Below are positions 8,033-15,903 of a stretch of 64,000 nucleotides of DNA, in pieces. The stretch's first letter is position 1, and every line of letters begins with the position of its first letter. This DNA comes from an uncultured Selenomonadales bacterium (GTDB lineage: Bacteria; Bacillota; Negativicutes; Acidaminococcales; Acidaminococcaceae): NCBI GenBank assembly GCA_900315345.1, contig OMYP01000010.1, forward strand, positions 41,294 through 105,293. The letters run 5' to 3'. The position numbers were made by a program, and so were the translations under genes. The notes under the pieces are model-generated. The model made no database searches. It saw only the letters and a list, made by a program, of their open reading frames with translations, and was not told the DNA's origin.

Positions 8033-9154
8033 ATGGATATCAGGAAACGAATCGATGTGCTCTGGCCTTACCTGCATGCGATTCCCGAACCTGCTTTCCG
8101 CGAAGTAAAAACCTCCGCCTTTGTTGCGGAGGTTTTGCGTAAGGCAGGGTATACTGTGGAGGAAAAGGTTGGTGGCACCACGGCGGTAGTTGGCATCCTG
8201 GACAGCGGGAAACCCGGACCGGTAGCTGCCCTTCGCAGTGACATGGACTGCCTTTTGTTCAAACAGGAAGACGGTACGGAAAAAGCCATCCACGCCTGCG
8301 GCCATGACGGTCACATGACCACGGTGCTGGCCGCGGCGGAATGGCTGGCAGAAGAAGGGATTCCCTGTGGGAAACTGAAAATTTTGTTCCAGCCTGCGGA
8401 AGAGATCGGCAAAGGTGCCCTTGCCATGATCGACGCAGGCGTTGCAGACGATATTGATTACCTGTTCGGACTTCACGTCATGCCCGTGGACATGGCCCGG
8501 GCAGGGGAAATCATCCCCCAGATCAGCTGGACGGCCTGCACCCTGATCGAAGCAGAAGTGCGGGGCAAGGCGGCTCACGGCTCCCAGCCCCACTTGGGAA
8601 TCAATGCCATTGATGCGGGTGCAGCTATTGTAAATGCAGTGAACGCGCTGCATTCGGATCCGCTTTTAGGCGGCAGCGTGAAGGCCACCCGTTTCCAGGG
8701 GGGCAGCGGTTCCCTGAACGCTATTTGCGACAAGGTAAATTTGGGTTTTGACCTGCGCAGCACCTCTAACGACGAAATGCTGAGACTGCGGCAGAAGGTG
8801 CGGGATATCATAACCAATACAGCGAAGGTGTACGGGGCAGAAGCGGACAGCCACATTGTGGGCACATGTCCGGCAGCGGATGCGGATGCAGCTCTGCTGC
8901 CGCTGGTGCAGGAAGTAATCGTTGACGTGCTGGGACAAAAGGCTCTGCTTCCGGTAAAAGCGATTACCGTAGGCGAAGACTTTAATTTCTTCAAACAGGA
9001 ACGGCCTCATTTGAAAACTGTGGACATGGGGGTTGGGTGCAACCTGATCCCGTGTCTCCACGATCCGGCCATGACCTATGACCGGTACGCACTGGAAGGA
9101 GCGGTGAAGCTATTCCGTGAACTGGTGATGCGGGTGTTGCGGGAAAAACCATAA
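8033..9154 (+). CDS. M20 family amidohydrolase (N-acyl amino acid/hippurate hydrolase-like)
   Basis: This 373-residue metallo-hydrolase of the M20D subgroup splits N-acyl or peptide-like amide bonds in the cytoplasm. It has the expected metal-binding segments: RSDMDCL (about residue 67), HACGHDGHM (about 86-94), the catalytic FQPAEE (about 122-127) and FGLHVMP (about 149-155). Cys in HACGHDGH is the bridging metal ligand typical of this subgroup. An inserted lid domain (TLIEAEVRGKAAHGSQPHLGINAI) matches M20 dimerisation domains. The ribosome-binding site GAAAGGA is rather distant (12 bases). Placed right after a MetQ-type binding protein, it could free an imported N-acyl amino acid; that is inference. 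Confidence 0.85.
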   Translation: MDIRKRIDVLWPYLHAIPEPAFREVKTSAFVAEVLRKAGYTVEEKVGGTTAVVGILDSGKPGPVAALRSDMDCLLFKQEDGTEKAIHACGHDGHMTTVLAAAEWLAEEGIPCGKLKILFQPAEEIGKGALAMIDAGVADDIDYLFGLHVMPVDMARAGEIIPQISWTACTLIEAEVRGKAAHGSQPHLGINAIDAGAAIVNAVNALHSDPLLGGSVKATRFQGGSGSLNAICDKVNLGFDLRSTSNDEMLRLRQKVRDIITNTAKVYGAEADSHIVGTCPAADADAALLPLVQEVIVDVLGQKALLPVKAITVGEDFNFFKQERPHLKTVDMGVGCNLIPCLHDPAMTYDRYALEGAVKLFRELVMRVLREKP

Positions 9155-9231
9155 CATTGTAGTTTTATGTGAAGCTTTCCAAATTTTTGTATTGACCTGT
9201 ATTTAGCATCAAAGTCAGGAGTGAAACCACT

Positions 9232-11247
9232 ATGAAGCTGCAGGAACTGCCGGCTCGGGCCTACCTTGCGCACTTGCGCCGTCACCCGGTACCGGAACTT
9301 ATGGATGAGGAGTGTGTAGCGGCGCTGGCCAACGTGGAGGCACAGTTTGGCGATACCATTACCCACGGTGCGGGGCTGGAAGTGCGGCTGGGCAATCCGG
9401 CACGGTTCGTGGATTACGTTATGTGCGTGGATCAGGACAGGATCCCTTCCATCCAATGTATCTGGTACGAGATAGACTATGCGGATTTTCTCCGGGGTGG
9501 GGAAATTGCGCCCTGCCTTTTCATCAATACATCTGATTATAAGCAGGAAGAAACGGATATACAGGATAAGGGCGTAGCGGAAGAAAACGGCACGCAACGG
9601 CGGGATACGTCTCAGGCCGATGCTAAGGCAAAAGAATTCTGGGACAAGGTACTGCCTCCCTTTGCCGGGGAAAAACGGGCGGCCCGGCTCCGGGACCAGC
9701 TGGACAGGGTCATAGCCCTGCTGCCGCCGGATGCGACGGTCAAGCAGATTGGTACCATGTCGCCCCGGGGCGAGCTGGACATCCTCCGGCTTGTAGTCAT
9801 TTTCCGCCAGTGGGACAACCTCTTTGTGTGGCTGCGGGAGGCGGGCTGGCCGGGGGATACACAGGCTATGGAGCAGGCGCTGCTTCCCTGGAAGGAATCC
9901 CAGGGTTATGCCGTAAACGTTGATTTGGGCGAACAGGGCCTGTTGGAAAAGACGGGAATGGAAGTGTTCGGCCGCTGGCGCCATCCTTTGATTGTAGATA
10001 AATTTATCAACCGTCTGGAAGAGTCGGGGCTCTGCCTTCCTTCCAAAGGGGCGGCGTTGCGGCGGTGGATCCGGATCCTGCCGGACGGCGAACCCTTCAT
10101 CCAGACGCTGATTTCCTATTTTAAACTGAATTATGCCAAAGGACGCGTAACAGAGGCCAAGGCGTATCTGGAGCAGTCGCCCTACATTCACCATCACTAT
10201 TTTTCCCATTACGAGGGGCCTGTCCGTATGGACATGGAACTGACAGACGGAAAAACGGTGCTGCCGGAAGAAACGGCGCTGGCCCGGATTCGGGAGTGCA
10301 AAGAAAACCGGGTGCCCGCAATCCGCTTTTATGGTGGTGAGAACTATGAGCCGTTGGAACGGATTCTGCAGGCCTGTAAGGCAGCAGACATTCGGGCGGA
10401 AATCGTGCTTTCTTTCCGGCAGAAAGCACAGGAAAATACAGGCGCTGCTCATGGGCAGAAAGAAAAACCACAGCCTGACCGTAGCCGTTTGGCTGCCATG
10501 GTGGAAACGGGGGCGGACAGTTTCCTGATTGACATGGAAAACGATACAGATAAAACGGCTCTGGCTGTGCTGACTGTATTAAGGGAGTTGGGGGCCGCCA
10601 ATGTGCAGGCGCGCTGGTTTATGCACAGCGCCAACGCCGGAAAACTGGCGGCGGTAGTAAATGCCGCGGAAGCATGCGGCGCCACGGAACTGATCGTAAC
10701 CGGCATGAAGTCTTCCCGAAAAGCCAATGAAAACTTCCCGAGCCGTGAGCAGATAGCCGCCGCTGCTGAATTCATTAAGGACTACTGCAAGCTTAATGAT
10801 AGAACTGAAAGTACACGGGAAAACGGAAACCGGGAAGTTGATTCGGATCAGACTTCAGAAAGTATTCCGCAACAAGTCGGAATGCAAATCGTTGTAGAAT
10901 CCTGTTTTTCCCCATTGCGGGCTTACATGGAAGGCGAAGATCCGAAACGCAATGGCAACCGGGGGATCGAACGGGGCTGCGAGGCAGGACGTTCCTTTAT
11001 GGCATTGCGGGCAGACGGCAGTTTTGCGCCCTGCCTGTATTGGCCGTGGGAAAATTCCGGCAGCGATGAGGGGAGCAAGGTGTTAAAGGAACTGACGGAC
11101 TATTGGGAACAGTCCCCGGAGCTGCAGGTGTTGCGTGAAACGGAGGAGGACCGTCCGAGCTGCGCAGGCTGCTGTTATGAACGGCGCTGCCTGCCATGCC
11201 AGTCTTTGAAAGACAGCGCTTACCGTTGCCCGTTGCACAGGGATTGA
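9232..11247 (+). CDS. Degenerate radical-SAM-like protein with SPASM-type cysteine domain
   Basis: This 671-residue protein looks like a peptide-maturase radical SAM enzyme that has lost its catalytic cluster. From about residue 327, GPVRMDMELT, then RIRECKENRVPAIRFYGGENYEPLE, copy the opening strand, helix and GGE strand of a radical SAM barrel. The CX3CX2C motif that should follow the first strand is absent. The C-terminus (from about residue 553) keeps a SPASM-like set: Cys in GCEAG, Cys in DGSFAPC, then CAGCC, RRCLPC and a final YRCP, enough for auxiliary iron-sulfur clusters. The N-terminal 320 residues are unfamiliar. AGGAG precedes the ATG. It is followed by the terminator at 11367 and the peptide-exporter operon, suggesting a role in peptide recognition or modification; that is inference. 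Confidence 0.6.
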   Translation: MKLQELPARAYLAHLRRHPVPELMDEECVAALANVEAQFGDTITHGAGLEVRLGNPARFVDYVMCVDQDRIPSIQCIWYEIDYADFLRGGEIAPCLFINTSDYKQEETDIQDKGVAEENGTQRRDTSQADAKAKEFWDKVLPPFAGEKRAARLRDQLDRVIALLPPDATVKQIGTMSPRGELDILRLVVIFRQWDNLFVWLREAGWPGDTQAMEQALLPWKESQGYAVNVDLGEQGLLEKTGMEVFGRWRHPLIVDKFINRLEESGLCLPSKGAALRRWIRILPDGEPFIQTLISYFKLNYAKGRVTEAKAYLEQSPYIHHHYFSHYEGPVRMDMELTDGKTVLPEETALARIRECKENRVPAIRFYGGENYEPLERILQACKAADIRAEIVLSFRQKAQENTGAAHGQKEKPQPDRSRLAAMVETGADSFLIDMENDTDKTALAVLTVLRELGAANVQARWFMHSANAGKLAAVVNAAEACGATELIVTGMKSSRKANENFPSREQIAAAAEFIKDYCKLNDRTESTRENGNREVDSDQTSESIPQQVGMQIVVESCFSPLRAYMEGEDPKRNGNRGIERGCEAGRSFMALRADGSFAPCLYWPWENSGSDEGSKVLKELTDYWEQSPELQVLRETEEDRPSCAGCCYERRCLPCQSLKDSAYRCPLHRD

Positions 11248-11366
11248 CGGATGAAGAACACTCCGCTTTTCAGGAACTGATTAACAGTCTTGTTTTTTTA
11301 TAAATATTTTGCAAATAAATTACAGCTTCTCCAGCCTGTTTTGAACAATAAAAATAAAGAGAACCA

Positions 11367-11403
11367 AAAGGCTTTACGTACAGTTTTGCGTAAAGCCTTT
11401 TTT
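11367..11403 (+). terminator. Strong rho-independent terminator
   Basis: AAAGGCTTTACG (11367-11378) and CGTAAAGCCTTT (11389-11400) form a perfect 12-bp stem around a 10-nt loop, with six T in a row ending the structure. It separates the SPASM-type gene from the exporter operon. Confidence 0.9.
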
Positions 11404-11429
11404 ACTTAACTTGTTCATTGTGCTATAAT
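11401..11429 (+). promoter_or_regulatory. Promoter of the NHLM-type exporter operon
   Basis: TTTACT (11401-11406) and TATAAT (11424-11429) are separated by 17 bases, and TGC before the -10 makes it an extended -10. The expected start of transcription is near 11436, just ahead of the 23-codon reading frame at 11438 and about 95 bases before the first exporter gene. Confidence 0.65.
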
Positions 11430-11437
11430 AAATCAAT

Positions 11438-11509
11438 ATGGAAATATGCGGATTTATTCAACGGGTCACGCATGTTGCGGCAAAGCAGGATGTAGAGATC
11501 TGGTTATAA
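11438..11509 (+). CDS. Possible leaderless 23-residue small ORF
   Basis: An ATG at 11438 opens a 23-codon frame ending at TAA 11507-11509 (MEICGFIQRVTHVAAKQDVE, then IWL). It starts within a few bases of the predicted transcription start and so would be leaderless; no ribosome-binding site is possible. It could be a regulatory leader peptide, a very short export substrate, or chance. It shows no nitrile-hydratase-type or double-glycine leader. Only its position supports it. Confidence 0.2.
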   Translation: MEICGFIQRVTHVAAKQDVEIWL

Positions 11510-11530
11510 AGGGTATAAGAGAGGTCTGTT

Positions 11531-12700
11531 ATGAAAAAGTATTTTATGATAGGGCTGGGTATTGTATTGGCCCTGTCGCTGACCATAATATTATACGGCG
11601 CGTGGCTCAATGACCGTGGCGAATTCCAAATTGCCAAACGCATGAGCGAACGGAGCATGGAACTGCAGGGAACCAAAGCTTCTGTGCGGATGATCCGCCC
11701 GCGCTTCAGGCTGCAGACAGTCAACTTTTTCTCAAAAGATATGACGGATGCCGTGGCTTTGTCTGAGGGGCGTATTATCGAATGCGTAGCCCCTAAGGGA
11801 AGTCTTGTAAAAAAAGGCGATACGATCTTTATTATTAAAAATGAAGAGCTGCCGTTGAAAATCAAGCAGGCGGAGTCCAATATCCTAAGCGCCCGGGCGG
11901 AAAAGCATAGTAGGGAAAACCAGTATAAACGGTTTCTCTTGCTGAAGGATAAGGATGCTATCTCCGCCCAGCAGTTTGACGATGCGGAAGCGGCGTACCA
12001 TGCGGCGGTGGGGCAGCTTGAGGTGGCGGAAGCCCAACTGGGAAACCTGCGCATTCAGGAAGAACGCCAGAAGGTTATTGCGCCGCTGGACGGTAAGGTA
12101 CTGATGCTGTACAGGCAGCAGGGCGCCTATGTGCAGGGCGGTATGTCCCTGGCTCTTGTAGGCGATTTCAGAAAACTGTATTTTTCCACGGCCTTAAACG
12201 ATACGCTGGCCCAGCATATTACAGTAGGGCAGGAAGTGGAAATGATTTTCAGCAATAAGGACTTCAAAAAAGTGTATGACGCTAATTTTGCGGCGGGAAA
12301 TCTGGGAGACAGACAGACTTTTATCGCATCCATAGCGGAAATTACGCCGCCTCTTTCCCAGCCGGCAGTCATGCGAAATGTGATATGGCAGGCTGACAAT
12401 GGGGCGGGGCTGCTGGAGCCCCAGACCTACGGTGATGTAAGCCTGCAGGCCCGACAGGCCTATGAAGCGCTGACCGTACCTCTGGCCGCTATGATCGACA
12501 GCAGTAATAACAGTCTGTATGTTGTGAAAAGTGATAATACCCTTGAAAAACGTGACGTGAAGACCGGTAGTAACGACGGAACTTATATTGAGGTGCTGGA
12601 AGGATTATCGACAGGTGATGTAGTGGTAACTTCCGGCGCCGAAGGTCTGAAGAGCGGAATGCGGGTAACAGTGTCGGTACAAGGAGGTGACGGGAAGTGA
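11531..12700 (+). CDS. Periplasmic adaptor (membrane-fusion) protein of peptide exporter operon
   Basis: This 389-residue HlyD/RND-type adaptor is anchored by one N-terminal membrane helix (residues about 5-24) and extends into the periplasm, where it would couple an inner-membrane transporter to an outer-membrane channel. It shows the split biotinyl-lipoyl halves (SEGRIIECVAPKGSLVKKGD and KVIAPLDGKVLMLYRQQGAY). Between them is a helical hairpin (about residues 115-175) rich in Ala, Gln and Glu. The C-terminal barrel ends ITGxV-like with LSTGDVVVTSGAEGLKSGM. It is the first gene of a tight operon and overlaps the next by GTGA. A separate adaptor follows, so this operon has two. Confidence 0.8.
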   Translation: MKKYFMIGLGIVLALSLTIILYGAWLNDRGEFQIAKRMSERSMELQGTKASVRMIRPRFRLQTVNFFSKDMTDAVALSEGRIIECVAPKGSLVKKGDTIFIIKNEELPLKIKQAESNILSARAEKHSRENQYKRFLLLKDKDAISAQQFDDAEAAYHAAVGQLEVAEAQLGNLRIQEERQKVIAPLDGKVLMLYRQQGAYVQGGMSLALVGDFRKLYFSTALNDTLAQHITVGQEVEMIFSNKDFKKVYDANFAAGNLGDRQTFIASIAEITPPLSQPAVMRNVIWQADNGAGLLEPQTYGDVSLQARQAYEALTVPLAAMIDSSNNSLYVVKSDNTLEKRDVKTGSNDGTYIEVLEGLSTGDVVVTSGAEGLKSGMRVTVSVQGGDGK

Positions 12701-13653
12701 CAAATGACCAGATCTTTAACCAGAAGGCACTGGACAAGCTTCGTTCACCGGATAAACTGGACAGCATGATCCGTATTACCGGTCCGGTAGGCTGGATGGG
12801 GCTGGTTGCAGTAGCTGTCCTATGCTTTGCTATCGTTCTGTGGTCTGTGTACGGTTCCTTTACGGAAAAGGCGGATGGCCAGGGACTGATTCTGGATTCG
12901 GCAGGCATGGTGACCGTGACCCATGCATCGGCGGGAAAAGTTACGGATGTTTATGTAGTACCCGGCAACCTTGTGAAAAAGGGCGACCTGATCGGACGGG
13001 TGGAACAGCCGGAAGCGTCGGCGGACATGCGTATGGCCGAGTACGGGACGGGACTTGCCACGGACGACAGGGATCTCCAGAGCCGTGTGTATCAGTATGA
13101 CGCAATGCGGCATCAGCAGACGGCCCGGGAAAATATTTACTGTGATTATGACGGTATTGTAAGCGAGGTAATGGTTAGGGAAGGCCAGATCATTTCTGCC
13201 GGGTCTTCCATATGTGCTGTGCGGCTGACCCAGGACCGGGAGGATATGGTAGGCGTATTCTATATTCCTGTGGACCAGGGGAAACGGGTGGAACCCGGCA
13301 TGACGATCCAGCTGGCCCCAAATGGGACGGATGTTAGCAAGACAGGCAGCCTGATCGGCATCGTGAAAAGTGTTTCCCAGTTCCCGATTTCCGCGGAGGG
13401 CGTGAACAAGGCCGTGGGCAATGCCCAGCTGGCCCAGTATATCCTGTCCAAGGTGGGGGGCGCTGCGGCAGAAATCAAATTCGAACTGGTAAAGGATCCG
13501 GAATCTGAATCGGGTTATCTGTGGACATCCGTTGTAGGGCGTCATAAGCCGATTACTCCGGGCAGTTACTGTACCGGTTCTATTGTCATTGAGCGGCAGC
13601 CGCCAATTGAGAAAGTCTTTTACAAGATCAGCCAGTTGCTGAGAAGCCGGTGA
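12697..13653 (+). CDS. NHLM-type peptide export secretion (HlyD-like) protein
   Basis: This 318-residue adaptor resembles the secretion protein of NHLM bacteriocin export systems. A membrane helix at about residues 30-50 (GLVAVAVLCFAIVLWSVYGSF) is followed by the lipoyl-like motif THASAGKVTDVYVVPGNLVKKGD and, after a short coiled segment, NIYCDYDGIVSEVMVREGQIISAG. The C-terminus ends near a hydrophobic stretch (VFYKISQLLRSR). It would bridge the two ABC transporters downstream toward the periplasm. The start is GTG, overlapping the previous stop as GTGA, with AAGGAGG about 10 bases upstream; translation is thus coupled. Only four bases separate it from the next gene. Confidence 0.8.
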   Translation: MTNDQIFNQKALDKLRSPDKLDSMIRITGPVGWMGLVAVAVLCFAIVLWSVYGSFTEKADGQGLILDSAGMVTVTHASAGKVTDVYVVPGNLVKKGDLIGRVEQPEASADMRMAEYGTGLATDDRDLQSRVYQYDAMRHQQTARENIYCDYDGIVSEVMVREGQIISAGSSICAVRLTQDREDMVGVFYIPVDQGKRVEPGMTIQLAPNGTDVSKTGSLIGIVKSVSQFPISAEGVNKAVGNAQLAQYILSKVGGAAAEIKFELVKDPESESGYLWTSVVGRHKPITPGSYCTGSIVIERQPPIEKVFYKISQLLRSR

Positions 13654-13657
13654 GTTT

Positions 13658-15877
13658 ATGGATATAAGAGAACGGATCCGGCAGTTTTTTGCCGGAAAGG
13701 AACGTGTCCAGGTTCCCACGATCCTGCAGATGGAAGCTACGGAATGCGGCGCTGCTTCACTGGGAATGATCCTGGCCTATTACGGGCGCTGGCTTCCGTT
13801 GGAAGTGTTGCGGCAGGAATGCGGCGTGACCCGGGACGGCAGCAATGCGGATAACCTGCTGAAAGCAGCCCGGCGTCAGGGCTGCGTAGCCAAGGCCTTC
13901 GCAGGCCGCAGCCAGGTGCTGCGCAAAAAAGAATTCCCGTTGATTCTGTTCTGGGAATTCAATCATTTCCTGGTTCTGGAAGGGTTCCAGGGAGATACGG
14001 TGTACCTGAACGATCCGGCTATGGGTCGCAGGACGGTGCCCTGGAATGAGTTTTTGGAATCTTATACCGGTGTATATATGAAAATTACGCCGGGTGAAAA
14101 CTTCAAACCTGAAGGGGAACCTTACAGTATTGTCAAAACGGTGGCAGCCAAGCTCAGGGAGGACAAGTGGGCTCTTACCTTCCTGATGGTGCTGGGGCTC
14201 TGCATGATCATTCCGGGACTGGCCGTCCCGGTCATGGGGCAGATTTTTATTGATGATATTTTTTCCCTGAAGCATCCGGAGTGGATCTTGAAGCTGCTTT
14301 ACTCCATGCTTGGGGTCATGGTACTGTTGGGCTTGATGACGGCCATGCGGGCGGCGGTCCTGACATACTGGCAGAAAAAGCTGACCATTGCGGATTCTTC
14401 CGGCTTCTTCTGGCATGTCTTGCGTCTGCCGGTGGCTTTTTTCCAGCAGCGTTATGCGGCAGATGTGGCTTCCCGCATCCAGTACAACGAAGATAATGCG
14501 GAAGTACTGTCCAATCAGGCTGCTACGGCAATCCTGGATCTTCTGATCGCGCTGTTTTATCTGGCATTGCTGTTCCAGTACAGTGTACCTCTTACACTGA
14601 TTGGCATTTCGGTCAGTGTTGTCAACATTTTGGTATTTCTTTATATGCGCCGCCGTCAGGCCGACCTGATCAAACGCATCCAGCAGGATGCGTCCAAGGC
14701 TTATGGGGTGCTGATGAGCGGGCTGATGATGATCGAGAGCATCAAGGCCGACGGCAACGAAGGGGATTTGTTTGCAAAATGGGCAGGCTATGAGGCCAAG
14801 GCCACCGTCGCCAAGCAGGAAATGAAGTTATGGGCTATGAAAGTAAAGCTGCTGCCCCTTCTGCTGGCCGGGATAAACAGCGCCCTGATCATGACGGTAG
14901 GCGGCTTTTCCATCATGGAAGGCGTAATGACCGCCGGTATTTACATGGCCTTTAACAATTTGATCGGAAAATTCCAGGAACCTGTGCAGAAGCTTCTGCA
15001 ACTGGGGGCTATGCTGCAAAATACGGAAATGCAGATGCAGAGGCTGGATGATGTGCGGCGTTATAAAATCGACAGCCTGAATTATCCGGACGATAGCCAG
15101 ACGGTCAGCTTTACGGGAAAGCGGCTTTCGGGCGAGGTCACCATGAAAGATGTAAGCTTTGGTTACAGCCCGCTGGATCCGCCGCTGCTGGAACATTTTG
15201 ACCTGCACCTTGAGCCGGGTCGCTGGGTTGCCGTTGTGGGCGCCTCGGGCAGCGGTAAAAGTACCATGGCTAAAATTGTGGCGGGGTTGTATGAAGAGTG
15301 GTCCGGCGAAGTGCTGTTTGACGGGGTAAAGCGCCGGGAGATCCCCCGTTCCGTGATTGTCAATTCGGTTTCCATGGTGGATCAGGATGTATTCCAGATC
15401 ACGGGAACCGTGCGGGAAAATATTACGTTGTTTGATAAATCCATACCCTTTGCCGATGTGGTCCAGGCGGCGCAGGATGCCTGCATCCATGAGGATATCC
15501 TGAAGCTGCGGGGCGGGTATGAAGCGGAAGTAGCGGAAGGCGGTATGAATTTCAGCGGCGGCCAGCGGCAGCGGCTGGAAATTGCCCGGGCTCTTGCCAT
15601 GAATCCATCGCTGCTGATTCTGGATGAAGCCACCAGCGCCATTGACCCTATGACAGAACTGAAGTGTCTGGACAATATCAGGCGGCGGGGCTGTTCCTGT
15701 TTCATCGTGGCCCACCGTCTTTCTACAATACGTGATGCGGATGAGATCATTGTGCTGGAAAAGGGTAAAGTAGCAGAGCGTGGGACCCATCGCCAGCTCA
15801 TGGAGCAAGATGGGCCTTATCGCCGGTTGATTGAAGAACGCGAACAGAAGGAAAAAGACGGGCAGGGACTTGACTGA
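13658..15877 (+). CDS. NHLM-type ABC exporter with C39 leader peptidase (peptidase/permease/ATPase)
   Basis: This 739-residue inner-membrane transporter cleaves a leader from a peptide and exports it. The N-terminal C39 cysteine peptidase has QMEATECGAASLGMIL with catalytic Cys30, His103 (EFNHFLVLEG) and Asp119 (LNDPAMG), so all three residues are in place. Six membrane helices span about residues 165-430. The ATPase has Walker A GASGSGKST (about 528-536), signature FSGGQRQRLE, Walker B LLILDEATSAID and the H-loop AHRLST. C39 peptidases of this class usually cut after a double-glycine, but no precursor with such a leader is visible nearby. It is the third gene of the operon. Confidence 0.9.
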   Translation: MDIRERIRQFFAGKERVQVPTILQMEATECGAASLGMILAYYGRWLPLEVLRQECGVTRDGSNADNLLKAARRQGCVAKAFAGRSQVLRKKEFPLILFWEFNHFLVLEGFQGDTVYLNDPAMGRRTVPWNEFLESYTGVYMKITPGENFKPEGEPYSIVKTVAAKLREDKWALTFLMVLGLCMIIPGLAVPVMGQIFIDDIFSLKHPEWILKLLYSMLGVMVLLGLMTAMRAAVLTYWQKKLTIADSSGFFWHVLRLPVAFFQQRYAADVASRIQYNEDNAEVLSNQAATAILDLLIALFYLALLFQYSVPLTLIGISVSVVNILVFLYMRRRQADLIKRIQQDASKAYGVLMSGLMMIESIKADGNEGDLFAKWAGYEAKATVAKQEMKLWAMKVKLLPLLLAGINSALIMTVGGFSIMEGVMTAGIYMAFNNLIGKFQEPVQKLLQLGAMLQNTEMQMQRLDDVRRYKIDSLNYPDDSQTVSFTGKRLSGEVTMKDVSFGYSPLDPPLLEHFDLHLEPGRWVAVVGASGSGKSTMAKIVAGLYEEWSGEVLFDGVKRREIPRSVIVNSVSMVDQDVFQITGTVRENITLFDKSIPFADVVQAAQDACIHEDILKLRGGYEAEVAEGGMNFSGGQRQRLEIARALAMNPSLLILDEATSAIDPMTELKCLDNIRRRGCSCFIVAHRLSTIRDADEIIVLEKGKVAERGTHRQLMEQDGPYRRLIEEREQKEKDGQGLD

Positions 15878-15903
15878 TGCCGGATTTGAGAGGAGAAACG
15901 CTG

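Noticed and set aside
9076..10452. 458-codon open frame on the - strand
   Set aside because: It is a shadow of the SPASM-type gene; the + strand frame has clear motifs and start signals.
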